From Humidesulfovibrio mexicanus (GTDB lineage Bacteria; Desulfobacterota; Desulfovibrionia; Desulfovibrionales; Desulfovibrionaceae), in NCBI RefSeq assembly GCF_900188225.1, contig NZ_FZOC01000002.1, positions 306,310-370,309 on the forward strand: a stretch of DNA of 64,000 nucleotides, written 5' to 3'. Position 1 is the stretch's first letter, and each line of letters begins with the position of its first letter. Both the position numbers and the translations under genes were made by a program. The notes beneath the pieces were generated by a model. It saw nothing but the letters and a program-made list of their open reading frames with translations, was not told the DNA's origin and made no database searches. Below, piece after piece: positions 48,150 to 56,954 of this stretch.

Positions 48150-49921
48150 TGTCCCATACGCCCCCCCCTGTCCCCCAGGCGCCAGGACCGCTGTCCGCTT
48201 GCGCCCCGCGCTGGCCGCTTCTGTTTTGCCTGCTGGCCGTCGCCGCCGCCGTGCTGGCCTACCGCGATGTGGGCTTCTTCGGCTTCTGCAACCTGGACGA
48301 TTCGGTGTACGTCACAGAGAACCGGCTGGTGCTCTCCGGCCTGTCCTGGGACACGGTGCGACGCGCCTTCGTGCCGGACAACACCGGCTACCTGAGCCCG
48401 CTGGTGACCTTGTCCTTCGTGTTGGATGCGCAGGCCTTCGGCTTTTGGGCCGGGGGCTTCCACCTGGTGAACCTGGCCTGGCATGTCGCCAACGTGGTTC
48501 TGTTCTTCTGGCTGGTGCTGCGCCTTTCGGACAGCCGGATCGCGGCGCTGCTCGCGGCCGCGCTTCTGGCCGTGCATCCGGCGCATGTGGAGGCCGTGGC
48601 CTGGATCTCCGCCCGCAAGGACATGCTTTCGACCTTCTTCGGGCTGGCGGCCATCCATATATATATAGGCTGGGCGCGCAGGCCTCGCGCCTCTCTCAAC
48701 GCCGGGCTGCACGCGGCCCATGTGCTGAGCCTCATGGCCAAGCCCATGCTGGTGACCCTGCCGGGGCTGCTCGTGCTGTTGGACTTCTGGCCCCTGCGCC
48801 GCCTGGGCGCGGCCAAAGGGGGCGTCCTGCCGGACTGGCGCGAACTGGCGGCCAGGGTGCGCGAGAAGTCGCTGTTGCTGGCCCTGGGCGTGCTGGCGGC
48901 GTTCGTGGCGCTCTCCACGCATATGCAGACCTTCGACCGTCTGGACCCCGGCCTGGGGCTCAAGGTCGCCAACGCCTTGGCCTCCTGCGCGGGGTACTTG
49001 AAGCTGCTGGTCTGGCCGTCCAATCAGGCCCTTGTCTACCCCTTTCCGGAGAGCGTGCCCCTGGCCCACAGCCTAGGGGGCCAGGGCCTTGTCTTGGGGC
49101 TGACGGCCCTCTGCGTCTGGCAGGTTCGCAGGCGCCCGTATCTGTTGGTGGGCTGGCTGTGGTTTTTGTGCGCGCTGATTCCGGTGATCATGCCGCCCAG
49201 GGTGGGAATGCATGTGGCCATGGCCGACCGCTGGGCCTACGTGCCGTTTCTTGGCCTGTACCTGGCCCTGGGCTGCCTGGTGGCCGAGGCGTTTTCGGCC
49301 CTGCGCAGGCCCTGGGCGCGCGTGGCACTCTGTCTGGCCCTGCTTGCGCCCCTTGCGGCGCTGACCCTTGTCCAGCAGCGGCAACTGGCCACCTGGGCCA
49401 CGCCCTCGACCATCTATGAGCAGGCCCTGCGCGTGACGCGCAAGAGCCATGTGGTGCTGAACAATTACGGCGGCATCAAGGTCGCCGAGGGCGACGACGC
49501 GGCCGCCGAGGAGTTGTACCGCGAGGCCCTGCGGCTGCACCCCACCTATGATGCCTGTCTGTACAACCTAGGGCTTTTGTGTATGCGCGGCGAGCGTTTC
49601 GACGAGGCCCTGGACTTTCTGACGCGGGCGCGGCCGGAAATGAAGCGCGTGGGCAAGGAATACGAGGCCATGCGGGCCATGGCCCACTGCCTGGCCCGGC
49701 TGGGCCGCTCCGGCGAGGCCCAGGTCTTGTATCTGGGCTGCCTGGAGCTTGAGCCGGGGAAGCTGGACGCGTGGCTGGACTGGGCCAAGTTGGCCGAGGT
49801 CCTGGGCCAGCGGGACCGGGCGCTTGGGCTCTACCGCATGAGCCTCACGGTCGCTCCCGGCAACCCCAACGGGCTCGACGGAGTCCGGCGGCTGGAAGCC
49901 CCGGCCCCAAGCCTGCCCTAA
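48149..49921 (+). CDS. Polytopic membrane protein with C-terminal TPR repeats (TMTC-like)
   Basis: The 590-residue protein has about ten membrane segments and C-terminal tetratricopeptide repeats (about 460-570: AEELYREALRLHPTYDACLY, EALDFLTRARPE). The early luminal loop NLDDSVYV and HPAHVEAVAWISARKD near 148 are typical of TMTC/PMT-like O-mannosyl or glycosyl transferase-type proteins. The ATG overlaps the uvrC stop (TGATG), so it is translated with uvrC. Substrate and role are unknown. Confidence 0.8.
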   Translation: MSHTPPPVPQAPGPLSACAPRWPLLFCLLAVAAAVLAYRDVGFFGFCNLDDSVYVTENRLVLSGLSWDTVRRAFVPDNTGYLSPLVTLSFVLDAQAFGFWAGGFHLVNLAWHVANVVLFFWLVLRLSDSRIAALLAAALLAVHPAHVEAVAWISARKDMLSTFFGLAAIHIYIGWARRPRASLNAGLHAAHVLSLMAKPMLVTLPGLLVLLDFWPLRRLGAAKGGVLPDWRELAARVREKSLLLALGVLAAFVALSTHMQTFDRLDPGLGLKVANALASCAGYLKLLVWPSNQALVYPFPESVPLAHSLGGQGLVLGLTALCVWQVRRRPYLLVGWLWFLCALIPVIMPPRVGMHVAMADRWAYVPFLGLYLALGCLVAEAFSALRRPWARVALCLALLAPLAALTLVQQRQLATWATPSTIYEQALRVTRKSHVVLNNYGGIKVAEGDDAAAEELYREALRLHPTYDACLYNLGLLCMRGERFDEALDFLTRARPEMKRVGKEYEAMRAMAHCLARLGRSGEAQVLYLGCLELEPGKLDAWLDWAKLAEVLGQRDRALGLYRMSLTVAPGNPNGLDGVRRLEAPAPSLP

Positions 49922-50598
49922 TCCACGTCCACGGTCTGGCCGGGGCGCACCTGGACCAGCGCCGTGTCCGGGGCGTGCTCCTTCAGGGCCGCGGCAAAGG
50001 CGTCCGTGTTCTGGGCCAGAATGGGGAAGGTGCCCCAGTGCATGGGGGCCACGTTCCGGCAGCCCAGAAACGAGCAGGCGACCGCCGCCTCGGTGGCGTC
50101 CATGGTGAACCAGCCGCCCATGGGCAAAAGCGCCAAGTCGATGTCGAAGAAGCGGCGGAAGAGCTTCATGTCCGAGAAGAGCGCGGTGTCGCCAGCGTGG
50201 TAGGCGCAAAAGCCGCCGGGGAAGGTCATGATGTACCCGGCGGGCGCGCCGGTCTGGGCGGAGTGGAAGGCCTGGACCATCTTCACGCGTACGCCGGCGG
50301 CGTCCACCGTGCCGCCCATGTTCATGCCCAGCAGCCGGTCCGCGGGCACGCCGTCGCCGCGCAGGCGCGTGGCCAGATCGAAGATGCACACAAGCTGCGC
50401 GTCGTGGGCGGCGCGTATCTCCACCGCCTGGCCCAGGTGGTCGCCGTGGTCGTGGGTCACCAGCACCGCGTCCACCGCGCCAAGGTCTTGCCATTTCATG
50501 GGCGCGCTGGGGTTGCCCTCGAAGAAGGGATCCACAAGCACGCGCTTGCCGTCCGCCTCAAGCAGAAAATTGGAATGCCCGAACCAGGTCAGCCGCAT
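49918..50598 (-). CDS. UPF0173 metal-dependent hydrolase
   Basis: The 226-residue metallo-beta-lactamase-fold protein has THDHGDHLGQ near residue 48 for metal binding, YHAGDTALF and the late APMHWGTFP, all of the UPF0173/YtkL group. Its stop overlaps the convergent TPR gene stop by 4 nt. It lies 10 nt downstream of ubiX on the same strand. Substrate is unknown. Confidence 0.9.
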   Translation of the reverse strand: MRLTWFGHSNFLLEADGKRVLVDPFFEGNPSAPMKWQDLGAVDAVLVTHDHGDHLGQAVEIRAAHDAQLVCIFDLATRLRGDGVPADRLLGMNMGGTVDAAGVRVKMVQAFHSAQTGAPAGYIMTFPGGFCAYHAGDTALFSDMKLFRRFFDIDLALLPMGGWFTMDATEAAVACSFLGCRNVAPMHWGTFPILAQNTDAFAAALKEHAPDTALVQVRPGQTVDVD

Positions 50599-50608
50599 GG
50601 CGTCCTCC

Positions 50609-51175
50609 TTAGTCTCCCCAGCGGGTGAACAGGCTGTGCTCCACCCCCAGTTGGTCCAGAATGCGCCCGGCCAGATGGTTCACCAGGTCCTCTATGGTCC
50701 TGGGCTTGTGGTAGAACCCTGGCGAAGCGGGCACGATGTCCGCCCCGGCCTGCTTGGCCGCCAGCATGTTCTTGATGTGGATGAGGTTCAGCGGGGTTTC
50801 GCGGGTCACCAGCACCAGCCGTCTGCCTTCCTTCAGCGTCACGTCCGCCGCGCGGTGGATGAGGTTGGTGCCGAAGCCCTGGGCGATGGCCGCAAGGCTG
50901 GCCATGGAGCAGGGGCACACGATCATGCCCGCGTGCAGCCAGGAGCCGCTGGCCGGACCCGCCGCGATGTCCTTCTCGGAATAGGTTTTGTGCGCCAGCG
51001 CGGCCAGTTCGTCCGGGGCGAAGTCCGTTTCCAGCCCGATGACCTGCCGAGCGGCCTCGGAGAGGATGAGGTGCAGTTCGATGTCCTGGCGGCCGGACAG
51101 GGCCCGGGCAAGGGCGAAGGCGTACTGCGGGCCGCTGGCTCCGGTGACGGCGAGAAGGATGCGTCGTGCGTTCAT
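50609..51175 (-). CDS. ubiX: Flavin prenyltransferase UbiX
   Basis: The 188-residue enzyme makes prenylated FMN, the cofactor of UbiD decarboxylases. TGASG (residues 11-15) is the FMN-binding start; CPCSMASLAAIAQG near 86 and VTRETPLNLIHIKNM near 121 are family signatures. ATG at 51175 with GGGGAG upstream. The gene for its partner UbiD lies about 1.1 kb upstream on the same strand. Confidence 0.95.
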   Translation of the reverse strand: MNARRILLAVTGASGPQYAFALARALSGRQDIELHLILSEAARQVIGLETDFAPDELAALAHKTYSEKDIAAGPASGSWLHAGMIVCPCSMASLAAIAQGFGTNLIHRAADVTLKEGRRLVLVTRETPLNLIHIKNMLAAKQAGADIVPASPGFYHKPRTIEDLVNHLAGRILDQLGVEHSLFTRWGD

Positions 51176-51254
51176 GGCTCCCCTTGTGCGGACGGCCTGC
51201 GCCCGGCATGTGCAAGGATACGGGAACCCGGCTCCGTTTGCAACGCGCCCGGCC

Positions 51255-52097
51255 CTATGGCCAGAGCCCGGCCTCGCGACACTGGCCTTTGACCACCGGA
51301 TTTTCGTTGCTCTGGATGGCCTCAATGCGCCGGGCCCGTTCGCATTCCCACTGGTCCACAGGGTACATGCGGTCCCAGGCGTCCATGAGTTGCTGCTGCT
51401 GGCGGCTGGGCGTGAAGCGCGGGTAGGCCCAGGCCATGTACTTGACCGTGCGGGCGATGGCCCCGCGCGCGTGTTCCGGCGGTTCCACCTTGTTGCCCTC
51501 GATCTTCATGCCGAAGGGCCCGAAGGTCTCCTTTGCGCCGGGCAGCATGGCGTAGTTGTAGTTGCTGCGCATGGCGTTCACCGCGCCGATGGCCGGGTAC
51601 AGGTTGTACATGTCCGCCTGCATGAGCCGGTATTCCGCGTTCACCCGCTCCGCGCACTTCCTGCCCTTGAACGGCCCGCGCGCGTCCAGGCAGTCTGGGT
51701 GTCCGTCGCGCCACTCGGCAAAGCTGCGGCCGAAGTTCTCCGCTGGAACCACGTGCTCCCACTCGATGCGCTCCGCGCGCGCCTTGTGCTTGGGCGTATG
51801 GAACCCCGGCGGCGGCGTCACCTGGCCCTTGGCGTCGAAGACGGCCAGGCAATAGAAGGTCACGCGGTGGTCGTGGTACACATGGCGGAGCAGGGCGCGC
51901 TTGGCGTCCTGGAAGGACTGTTCGCGGGTGTTGCCGCGCGCGGCCTCGGCGGCGGGCCTCTCCTTGGCGGGCTTTGTGTCCGGCTCGCCGCAGGAGGCGA
52001 GCAGGAGCGCGGCCACAAGAGACGCCAGCAGCGTGGCCAGGCGACGGGAAGACGGTGCGGTGCGGTGGGGCGATTGGTGGGGCATGGCGTGTGTCAT
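51255..52097 (-). CDS. Endonuclease I-family nuclease, predicted lipoprotein
   Basis: About 280 residues. Residues 20-36 form a lipoprotein signal with lipobox LLAS-C (Cys36). The mature part has the EndA/endonuclease I core RIEWEHVVPAENFGR, with the catalytic His, and later asparagine-rich MRSNYNYAMLPGA. It would cleave DNA in the periplasm or at the membrane surface. Start is uncertain: ATG 52097 or ATG 52085; neither has a clear SD. It separates ubiD from ubiX. Confidence 0.82.
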   Translation of the reverse strand: MTHAMPHQSPHRTAPSSRRLATLLASLVAALLLASCGEPDTKPAKERPAAEAARGNTREQSFQDAKRALLRHVYHDHRVTFYCLAVFDAKGQVTPPPGFHTPKHKARAERIEWEHVVPAENFGRSFAEWRDGHPDCLDARGPFKGRKCAERVNAEYRLMQADMYNLYPAIGAVNAMRSNYNYAMLPGAKETFGPFGMKIEGNKVEPPEHARGAIARTVKYMAWAYPRFTPSRQQQQLMDAWDRMYPVDQWECERARRIEAIQSNENPVVKGQCREAGLWP

Positions 52098-52120
52098 TGG
52101 GGGACAGGGGGTGTGGGGGA

Positions 52121-52194
52121 TGCCTCCGGCGGCCAGGGGCGCGCCCCTGGACCCGTTGGCCGCGCTCCGGAGCAAAGCTCCGGAGCGCGGGGCA
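52121..52194. repeat. GC-rich palindromic intergenic element, copy 2, with adjacent hairpin
   Basis: The stretch GCCTCCGGCGGCC, AGGGGCGCGCCCCT, GGACCCG (to about 52155) matches the element at 28158-28200. It is followed by a perfect hairpin CGCGCTCCGGAGC / GCTCCGGAGCGCG (about 52160-52190) with an AAA loop. It lies in the noncoding gap between ubiD and the nuclease gene. Confidence 0.6.
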
Positions 52195-52317
52195 GGTCGT
52201 TACGGTTGCGGCAGAATCAGGCGCGACTGCTGGACGAGGCGCTCCCCACCCTTGGCGGGATTCCTAAGGGCGAAGCCCTTTGGCCCCCGGAGGGTGGACA
52301 TGAGGCGATGCCGGGTC

Positions 52318-53763
52318 CTACAGCCCCAGCTGCCCCCAGAGCGCGTCCACCCTGGACTTCACGCCAGGGTCCATGCGCAGGGAGTCGGGCCACAGGCGGT
52401 GGTGGCCGTCCTCCGGGCCCTTCTTGGTGGCGTCGATGCCCATTTTCCCGCCATAGAAGGCCAGCGGCGAGGCGTGGTCAAGCGCGTCCAGCGGGCCTTC
52501 CAGGATGGCGATGTCGCGCCTGGGGTCCACATTGTTGCCGATGCGCCAGAGCACCTCGGACACGTTTTGCACGTTGATGTTCTTGTCCACCACCACGATG
52601 ATCTTGGTGAACATCATCTGCCCCATGCCCCACAGGGCGTACATGACCTTGCGCGCCTGGCCGGGGTAGCGCTTGTCAATGGAGACGAAGCAGAGGTTGT
52701 GGAACACCCCTTCAAGGGGCAGGTTCATGTCCACCACCTCGGGCAGCTGCTTCTTGATCAGCGGCAGGAACAGGCGCTCCGTGGCCTTGCCGATGAAGCA
52801 GTCCTCCATGGGCGGCGGCCCAACGAGCGTGGCCGGGTAGATGGCGTCGTTCCTGTGGGTGAGGGCCGTGACGTGGAAGACCGGGTAGTCGTCGGCCAGG
52901 GAGTAGTAGCCCGTGTGGTCGCCGAAGGGGCCTTCGCGGCGGCGCTCCCCCGGATCCACGTAGCCCTCCAACACGAACTGGCTGGTTGCGGGCACTTCAA
53001 GGTCCACTGTCTTGCATTTGACCAGTTCCACCGGCTGGTTGCGCAAAAAGCCCGCAAAGAGCATTTCGTCGATTTCGTCCGGGATGGGCGCGGTGGCCGC
53101 GTAGGTCACGGCCGGGTCAGGGCCGATGGCCACGGCCACTTCCAGCCGCTTGCCGAGCTTTTCGGCCAGATGGTAGTGGTACGCCCCGCCTTTGTGCCGG
53201 TGCCAGTGCATCCCGGTGGTGTTCTTGTCGTACACTTGCATACGGTACATGCCCGCATTGCGTACGCCTGTCTCCGGATTCTTGGTGAAGACCACGGGCA
53301 GGGTGATGAACGGCCCGGCGTCGCCCGGCCAGGTGGTCAGGACCGGCATGATGCCGAGGTCCACCTGCTCGCCCGTCAACACCACGTCCTGGCAGCAGCC
53401 GCGCTTCACGTGGTCGGGAAAGATGTTGGCGAGCTTGGAGATCTTGGGGATCATCTGCAGCTTCTTGATGATGCCGTCGGGCCGCTCGATCTCCAGGTAC
53501 TGATGGATGCGTTCGCCCAGCTCGTCCAGGTTGTCGGAATCCAGCGCCATGTTCATGCGCTTGTACGAGCCGTACATGTTGGTGAGCACCGGGAAGCGCG
53601 CGCCCTTGGCCTTTTCAAAGAGCAGGGCCGGGCCGAACTTCTTGCTCACCCGGTCCGTGACCTCGGCGATTTCGAGCTTCGGGTCCAGCTCCGCGCCGAT
53701 GCGTTTAAGCTCCCCTTCGCGTTCCAGATGTTTGAGAAAGTCCTGTAAATCCTTGTAGGGCAT
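52318..53763 (-). CDS. ubiD: UbiD-family prenylated-FMN-dependent decarboxylase
   Basis: The 481-residue enzyme decarboxylates a polyprenyl-hydroxybenzoate or other aromatic acid, probably in quinone synthesis. EGYVDPGERRREGPFGDHTG near residue 280 and MHWHRHKGGAYHYH near 180 are UbiD landmarks. ATG at 53763 with AGGA upstream. In an anaerobe lacking ubiquinone the likely context is the futalosine menaquinone route or aromatic acid use; this is inference. Confidence 0.94.
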   Translation of the reverse strand: MPYKDLQDFLKHLEREGELKRIGAELDPKLEIAEVTDRVSKKFGPALLFEKAKGARFPVLTNMYGSYKRMNMALDSDNLDELGERIHQYLEIERPDGIIKKLQMIPKISKLANIFPDHVKRGCCQDVVLTGEQVDLGIMPVLTTWPGDAGPFITLPVVFTKNPETGVRNAGMYRMQVYDKNTTGMHWHRHKGGAYHYHLAEKLGKRLEVAVAIGPDPAVTYAATAPIPDEIDEMLFAGFLRNQPVELVKCKTVDLEVPATSQFVLEGYVDPGERRREGPFGDHTGYYSLADDYPVFHVTALTHRNDAIYPATLVGPPPMEDCFIGKATERLFLPLIKKQLPEVVDMNLPLEGVFHNLCFVSIDKRYPGQARKVMYALWGMGQMMFTKIIVVVDKNINVQNVSEVLWRIGNNVDPRRDIAILEGPLDALDHASPLAFYGGKMGIDATKKGPEDGHHRLWPDSLRMDPGVKSRVDALWGQLGL

Positions 53764-53839
53764 GGAGTCCTCGCAGGTTTGCGTTTGTCGCACACTACCA
53801 AGGGGCGGCGCGCCTGACAAGGGAGCCAGTGACCTGGGC

Positions 53840-53876
53840 TTGACAAGTGGAAAACAAGAATTTAAACATTGTTTAA
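53840..53876 (+). promoter_or_regulatory. Promoter and palindromic operator of the TetR gene
   Basis: A perfect -35 TTGACA (53840-53845) is followed after 17 nt by TAAACA (53863-53868). The palindrome TTAAAC-ATT-GTTTAA (53862-53876) covers this weak -10, a typical layout for TetR autorepression. Confidence 0.6.
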
Positions 53877-53926
53877 CGCACGCGATGGTGAGAGAGCCGT
53901 GCGTTCAATTTTGCCGGGAGGCAGCC

Positions 53927-54565
53927 ATGACCGTACAGCCCGATTCTGGAACCAAGGCGAGGCTCCTCGCCGCAGCCCGGGAACATTTCGCCCGGCGCGG
54001 GGTGAAGGAGAGCACCGTGCGCGACATATGCGCGCAGGCTGGGGCCAACGTGGCAGCGGTGAACTACCATTTCGGCAGCAAGGAAAAGCTGTTCATGGCC
54101 GTGCTCATGGACTTTCTTGAGAAGGCGCAGGACCAGTTCCCCGTGCTCATGGGCCTTGGGCAGGACGCTCCGGCAGAAGACCGCCTCAAGGCCTACATCC
54201 GCTCGCTGCTGTACCGGGTCATGGGCGATGGAGACCCTGTGAACGAGAAGCTCGGCCAGTTGTTGAGCGGCGAGTTCATCGAGCCTTCGCCGGACTTCGG
54301 CATCGTCACCGAGCGTTTCATCACCCCGCACCACGAGGTGCTGCTGGGCATACTGCGCGAGATGATGCCCACGGCCGATGCCCGCACCGTGCACCTTTGC
54401 GCCGCCGGGGTGGTGGGCCACTGCATTCTGTTCGAGAACGCCAAGCAATTCATCCGCCAGATGTACCCGGACATCAGCCTGGACAAACTCGGCGTCGAGT
54501 ACGTTGCGGATTTCATCCACCGCTTCTCCCTGGCGGGCATCGCCCGCATGGCCGAGCACGGCTAG
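53927..54565 (+). CDS. TetR/AcrR-family transcriptional regulator
   Basis: The 212-residue protein has an N-terminal helix-turn-helix (about 8-55: ARLLAAAREHFARRGVKEST, then NVAAVNYHFGSKEKLF) and a C-terminal ligand domain of the CerR/DUF1956-like group (FITPHHEVLLGILREMM). GGGAGG 6 nt upstream sets ATG at 53927. No efflux pump gene lies beside it. Since ubiD is divergent, it may control itself and possibly ubiD. Confidence 0.93.
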   Translation: MTVQPDSGTKARLLAAAREHFARRGVKESTVRDICAQAGANVAAVNYHFGSKEKLFMAVLMDFLEKAQDQFPVLMGLGQDAPAEDRLKAYIRSLLYRVMGDGDPVNEKLGQLLSGEFIEPSPDFGIVTERFITPHHEVLLGILREMMPTADARTVHLCAAGVVGHCILFENAKQFIRQMYPDISLDKLGVEYVADFIHRFSLAGIARMAEHG

Positions 54566-54777
54566 CCCCCTCCATCTTTCGTTGCCGCCCTTCGCCCCTC
54601 CCTTCGCCAAGCCCTCGTCTGCGACGACAGGGGGCCTGGCGGAGGCTTGAGGAGGGTGTCCTTGCGCCACACGCTCTTGACTTCCGGCCCATACGCCCCA
54701 CCATAAATGAACAAGATGCGTTGCGTGCGACCCGAGGCGGGACGGAGCCGCGCTTCCCGAACCGCCGCAGTTGGTGT

Positions 54778-54806
54778 TTTACAAATTCTTGGGGCTGGGC
54801 TAGTAT
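54778..54806 (+). promoter_or_regulatory. Sigma-70 promoter of tatA
   Basis: TTTACA (54778-54783) and TAGTAT (54801-54806) are 17 nt apart and about 30 nt upstream of the tatA ATG. Confidence 0.65.
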
Positions 54807-54835
54807 ACACCCAGTCATTCCCCTTGGAGGAAAAC

Positions 54836-55105
54836 ATGCTTGGCGAACTTTTGCAGCCCCAGCATTTGTTGTTGATCCTGGTCATCGCCTTGTTGGTGTT
54901 TGGCCCGAGCAAGCTGCCGCAGATCGGCGCGAACATGGGCAAGACCATCCGCGAGTTCAAGTCGGCCTTGTCTGCGCAGGACGAGGTGAAGGTCGCGGCC
55001 CCGAAGCAGTCGGCCCAGCCGGAACCCGCCGCCCAGCAGCCTGTGCAGCCTGCCCAGACCTCCGCCCAGGCGGAGGCTCCGAAGCAGGAGCAGAAGAGCG
55101 CCTAG
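54836..55105 (+). CDS. tatA: Sec-independent protein translocase TatA
   Basis: The 89-residue protein has one N-terminal membrane helix ([20 protein letters not shown]) with the TatA hinge motif FGPSKLP, an amphipathic helix ([16 protein letters not shown]) and a Gln/Ala/Pro-rich tail. It forms the pore of the Tat system, which the window needs for its Tat-signal ferredoxin. ATG at 54836 with GGAGG upstream. tatC is not in the window. Confidence 0.92.
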   Translation: MLGELLQPQHLLLILVIALLVFGPSKLPQIGANMGKTIREFKSALSAQDEVKVAAPKQSAQPEPAAQQPVQPAQTSAQAEAPKQEQKSA

Positions 55106-55229
55106 TGGCCGCCGTCATGTCCCGCCTGAACACTGTTGCGGGCCGTGCCTTGGGACAGCGTGCCAATTTGACGCGCGTGCCCGGTGAACTGGCTTGCGGT
55201 CCTGCCGCGTTCCGTCGGAGGCCGCACGG

Positions 55230-55790
55230 ATGGATCTGACGTCGTTTCTGTCCACCTACGGCTATCTCGCCCTGTTCATCGGAACCTTTCTTGAGGGCGA
55301 GACGATCCTCATCATTGCCGGATTTGCAGCCTACAACGGACATTTGTCCTTGCCCCTGGCCATTCTCACGGCCTTTCTCGGCAGCTTCGCCGGAGACCAG
55401 ACCGCCTTTTATATCGGCCGCTACAACAAGCGCTTTCTTGAAAAGCGGCTCAAGAAGTGGGAATGCCGGATCGAGAAGGTGCATCGCCTGTTGGAGAAAC
55501 ATCAGGTGCTGGTGCTGGTGTCGTTTCGCTTCTTCTACGGCTTCCGCAACGTGACGCCATTCGCCGTTGGCATTTCCAACATTCCGCCCTTGCGTTTCTT
55601 CTGCCTGAACGGCATCGGCGCGGTCATCTGGGCCGTCTCCTTCGGCGTTGGCGGCTATTATCTGGGCGACGTGCTGGAGCGGTTTCTTCAGGAGGCCAAG
55701 TGGTGGGTCGCCGGAGGGCTGTTGTGTGTTCTCGTCGCGGTGTGGGGCGTCAAGACGTTGCGCAACCGCAAGCGCAAGACCATTTGCTAG
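55230..55790 (+). CDS. DedA-family membrane protein
   Basis: The 186-residue protein shows the DedA/SNARE-associated pattern: GTFLEGETILIIAGFAA near residue 18, FAGDQTAFYIGRY near 55, and RFFYGFRNVTPFAVGIS near 105. Family members are thought to act in lipid flipping and membrane homeostasis. ATG at 55230 with GGAG 9 nt upstream. Confidence 0.9.
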   Translation: MDLTSFLSTYGYLALFIGTFLEGETILIIAGFAAYNGHLSLPLAILTAFLGSFAGDQTAFYIGRYNKRFLEKRLKKWECRIEKVHRLLEKHQVLVLVSFRFFYGFRNVTPFAVGISNIPPLRFFCLNGIGAVIWAVSFGVGGYYLGDVLERFLQEAKWWVAGGLLCVLVAVWGVKTLRNRKRKTIC

Positions 55791-55793
55791 GGG

Positions 55794-56567
55794 CTATGGC
55801 TTAGCCCTGCGGAAGCGGTTTCCTTCGCCGGGAAGTTCCGGGATGACGCCCAGCGCCGCCCAGAGTTCGAATACCTCCAGCCCTGGCGCGTTCGCGGTTC
55901 GGGCCGTTGCTTCCGCTTCCTGATCGGGGTTGGCGTGGTACGTGCGGGTGCGGCCTCGGTCCAGGCTGAGCGCGCCGCCGCGAAAGGCCACTCCGGCCAT
56001 GATCCCGACGCCATCGGCGAAGGTCATGACCGGCTGTTCCGTTGTCAGCCTGCCAACGCCCGTTTCCTCCCGCACGCCGAGCACATCGTACTTCGCCGAA
56101 GCGCCGAGGTCGAGCGACGCGCCGGAAAGCAGCCGTTCCACCATTTCCTCCTCGGTGATGACAAGCACCACGCGCGAGCGTTCCAGCCCGGCCTGCCAGC
56201 CGTAGCCAGCTCCGGCGACGCTTACGAACACCGGTGCGCCCCAGCCGCCGTCCGGCCTGCGGGCCACAAGCACCCCGTTTCCGGCGTGGATGGAATACAT
56301 GAGGCCTGCCTGGTATACGCCGGGCAGGATCACGACCGCGCGGGCCAGGGGCAAGGCGTCATCCAGCACGCGCTCGGCCGTGGCGATTCGGATTTCGCGC
56401 AGGGCGTGCGCGGACTGCTCCACAAGCGCGGCTTCGGGCGAACGCCTTCTGGCTTCCTGTTGCGTCTGGACAGGTGCGGCCGCGCGGTGACTGGCCGATC
56501 CCGCACATGCGCCGATGACGGGCAGGGCGCACAGCCCGAGCAGGGACGCCAGCGCCAGCGTCCGCAT
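55794..56567 (-). CDS. SYLF-domain (Ysc84-like) predicted lipoprotein
   Basis: The 257-residue protein has a lipobox PVIGAC with Cys21 and a SYLF lipid-binding domain (about 60-215): ARAVVILPGVYQAGLM, GAPVFVSVAGAGYGWQAG and DLGASAKYDVLG. It is expected at the periplasmic face of a membrane, binding lipids. It lies 3 nt after the Hpt gene, so it shares the cheV operon; the functional link is unclear. Confidence 0.85.
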   Translation of the reverse strand: MRTLALASLLGLCALPVIGACAGSASHRAAAPVQTQQEARRRSPEAALVEQSAHALREIRIATAERVLDDALPLARAVVILPGVYQAGLMYSIHAGNGVLVARRPDGGWGAPVFVSVAGAGYGWQAGLERSRVVLVITEEEMVERLLSGASLDLGASAKYDVLGVREETGVGRLTTEQPVMTFADGVGIMAGVAFRGGALSLDRGRTRTYHANPDQEAEATARTANAPGLEVFELWAALGVIPELPGEGNRFRRAKP

Positions 56568-56570
56568 GGC

Positions 56571-56954
56571 CTAGTCCGCCAGCCTGGCCAGCGCGGCCAG
56601 GCGCTTGTCCTGTTCCAGATTCCGCTGTTGTGCGGGAGATTCCAGGATCTCCCGCAACAGATCCACGCCATCCAGCAGGGTCTGGCACACGTCCGGGGCG
56701 GTGGCCAAGCGACCGGAACGCAGCAGGTCGAGCACGTTTTCCAGGCGGTGGGCGGCGGATTCCACATTGCGCAGTCCCAGCAGGTTGGCCCCGGCTTTCA
56801 CGGAATGCGCATCGCGGAACACGGCGTTGAGGAGTTCGGGGTCCGCTGTCCGGGGGTCGTTCTCCAGGGCCAGCAGGCCGCGTTCCAGTTCATTGATGCG
56901 TGCGCCGCTCTCCTCTGCGAAGGCGGCCAGCACCTCTGGGTCATGGTCAAACAT
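56571..56954 (-). CDS. Single Hpt-domain phosphotransfer protein
   Basis: The 127-residue helical protein has the Hpt signature RDAHSVKAGANLLGL with phospho-acceptor His50. It can shuttle phosphate between receivers; the adjacent cheV encodes a receiver. ATG at 56954 with GGAG upstream, overlapping the end of cheV by 8 nt. Confidence 0.88.
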   Translation of the reverse strand: MFDHDPEVLAAFAEESGARINELERGLLALENDPRTADPELLNAVFRDAHSVKAGANLLGLRNVESAAHRLENVLDLLRSGRLATAPDVCQTLLDGVDLLREILESPAQQRNLEQDKRLAALARLAD

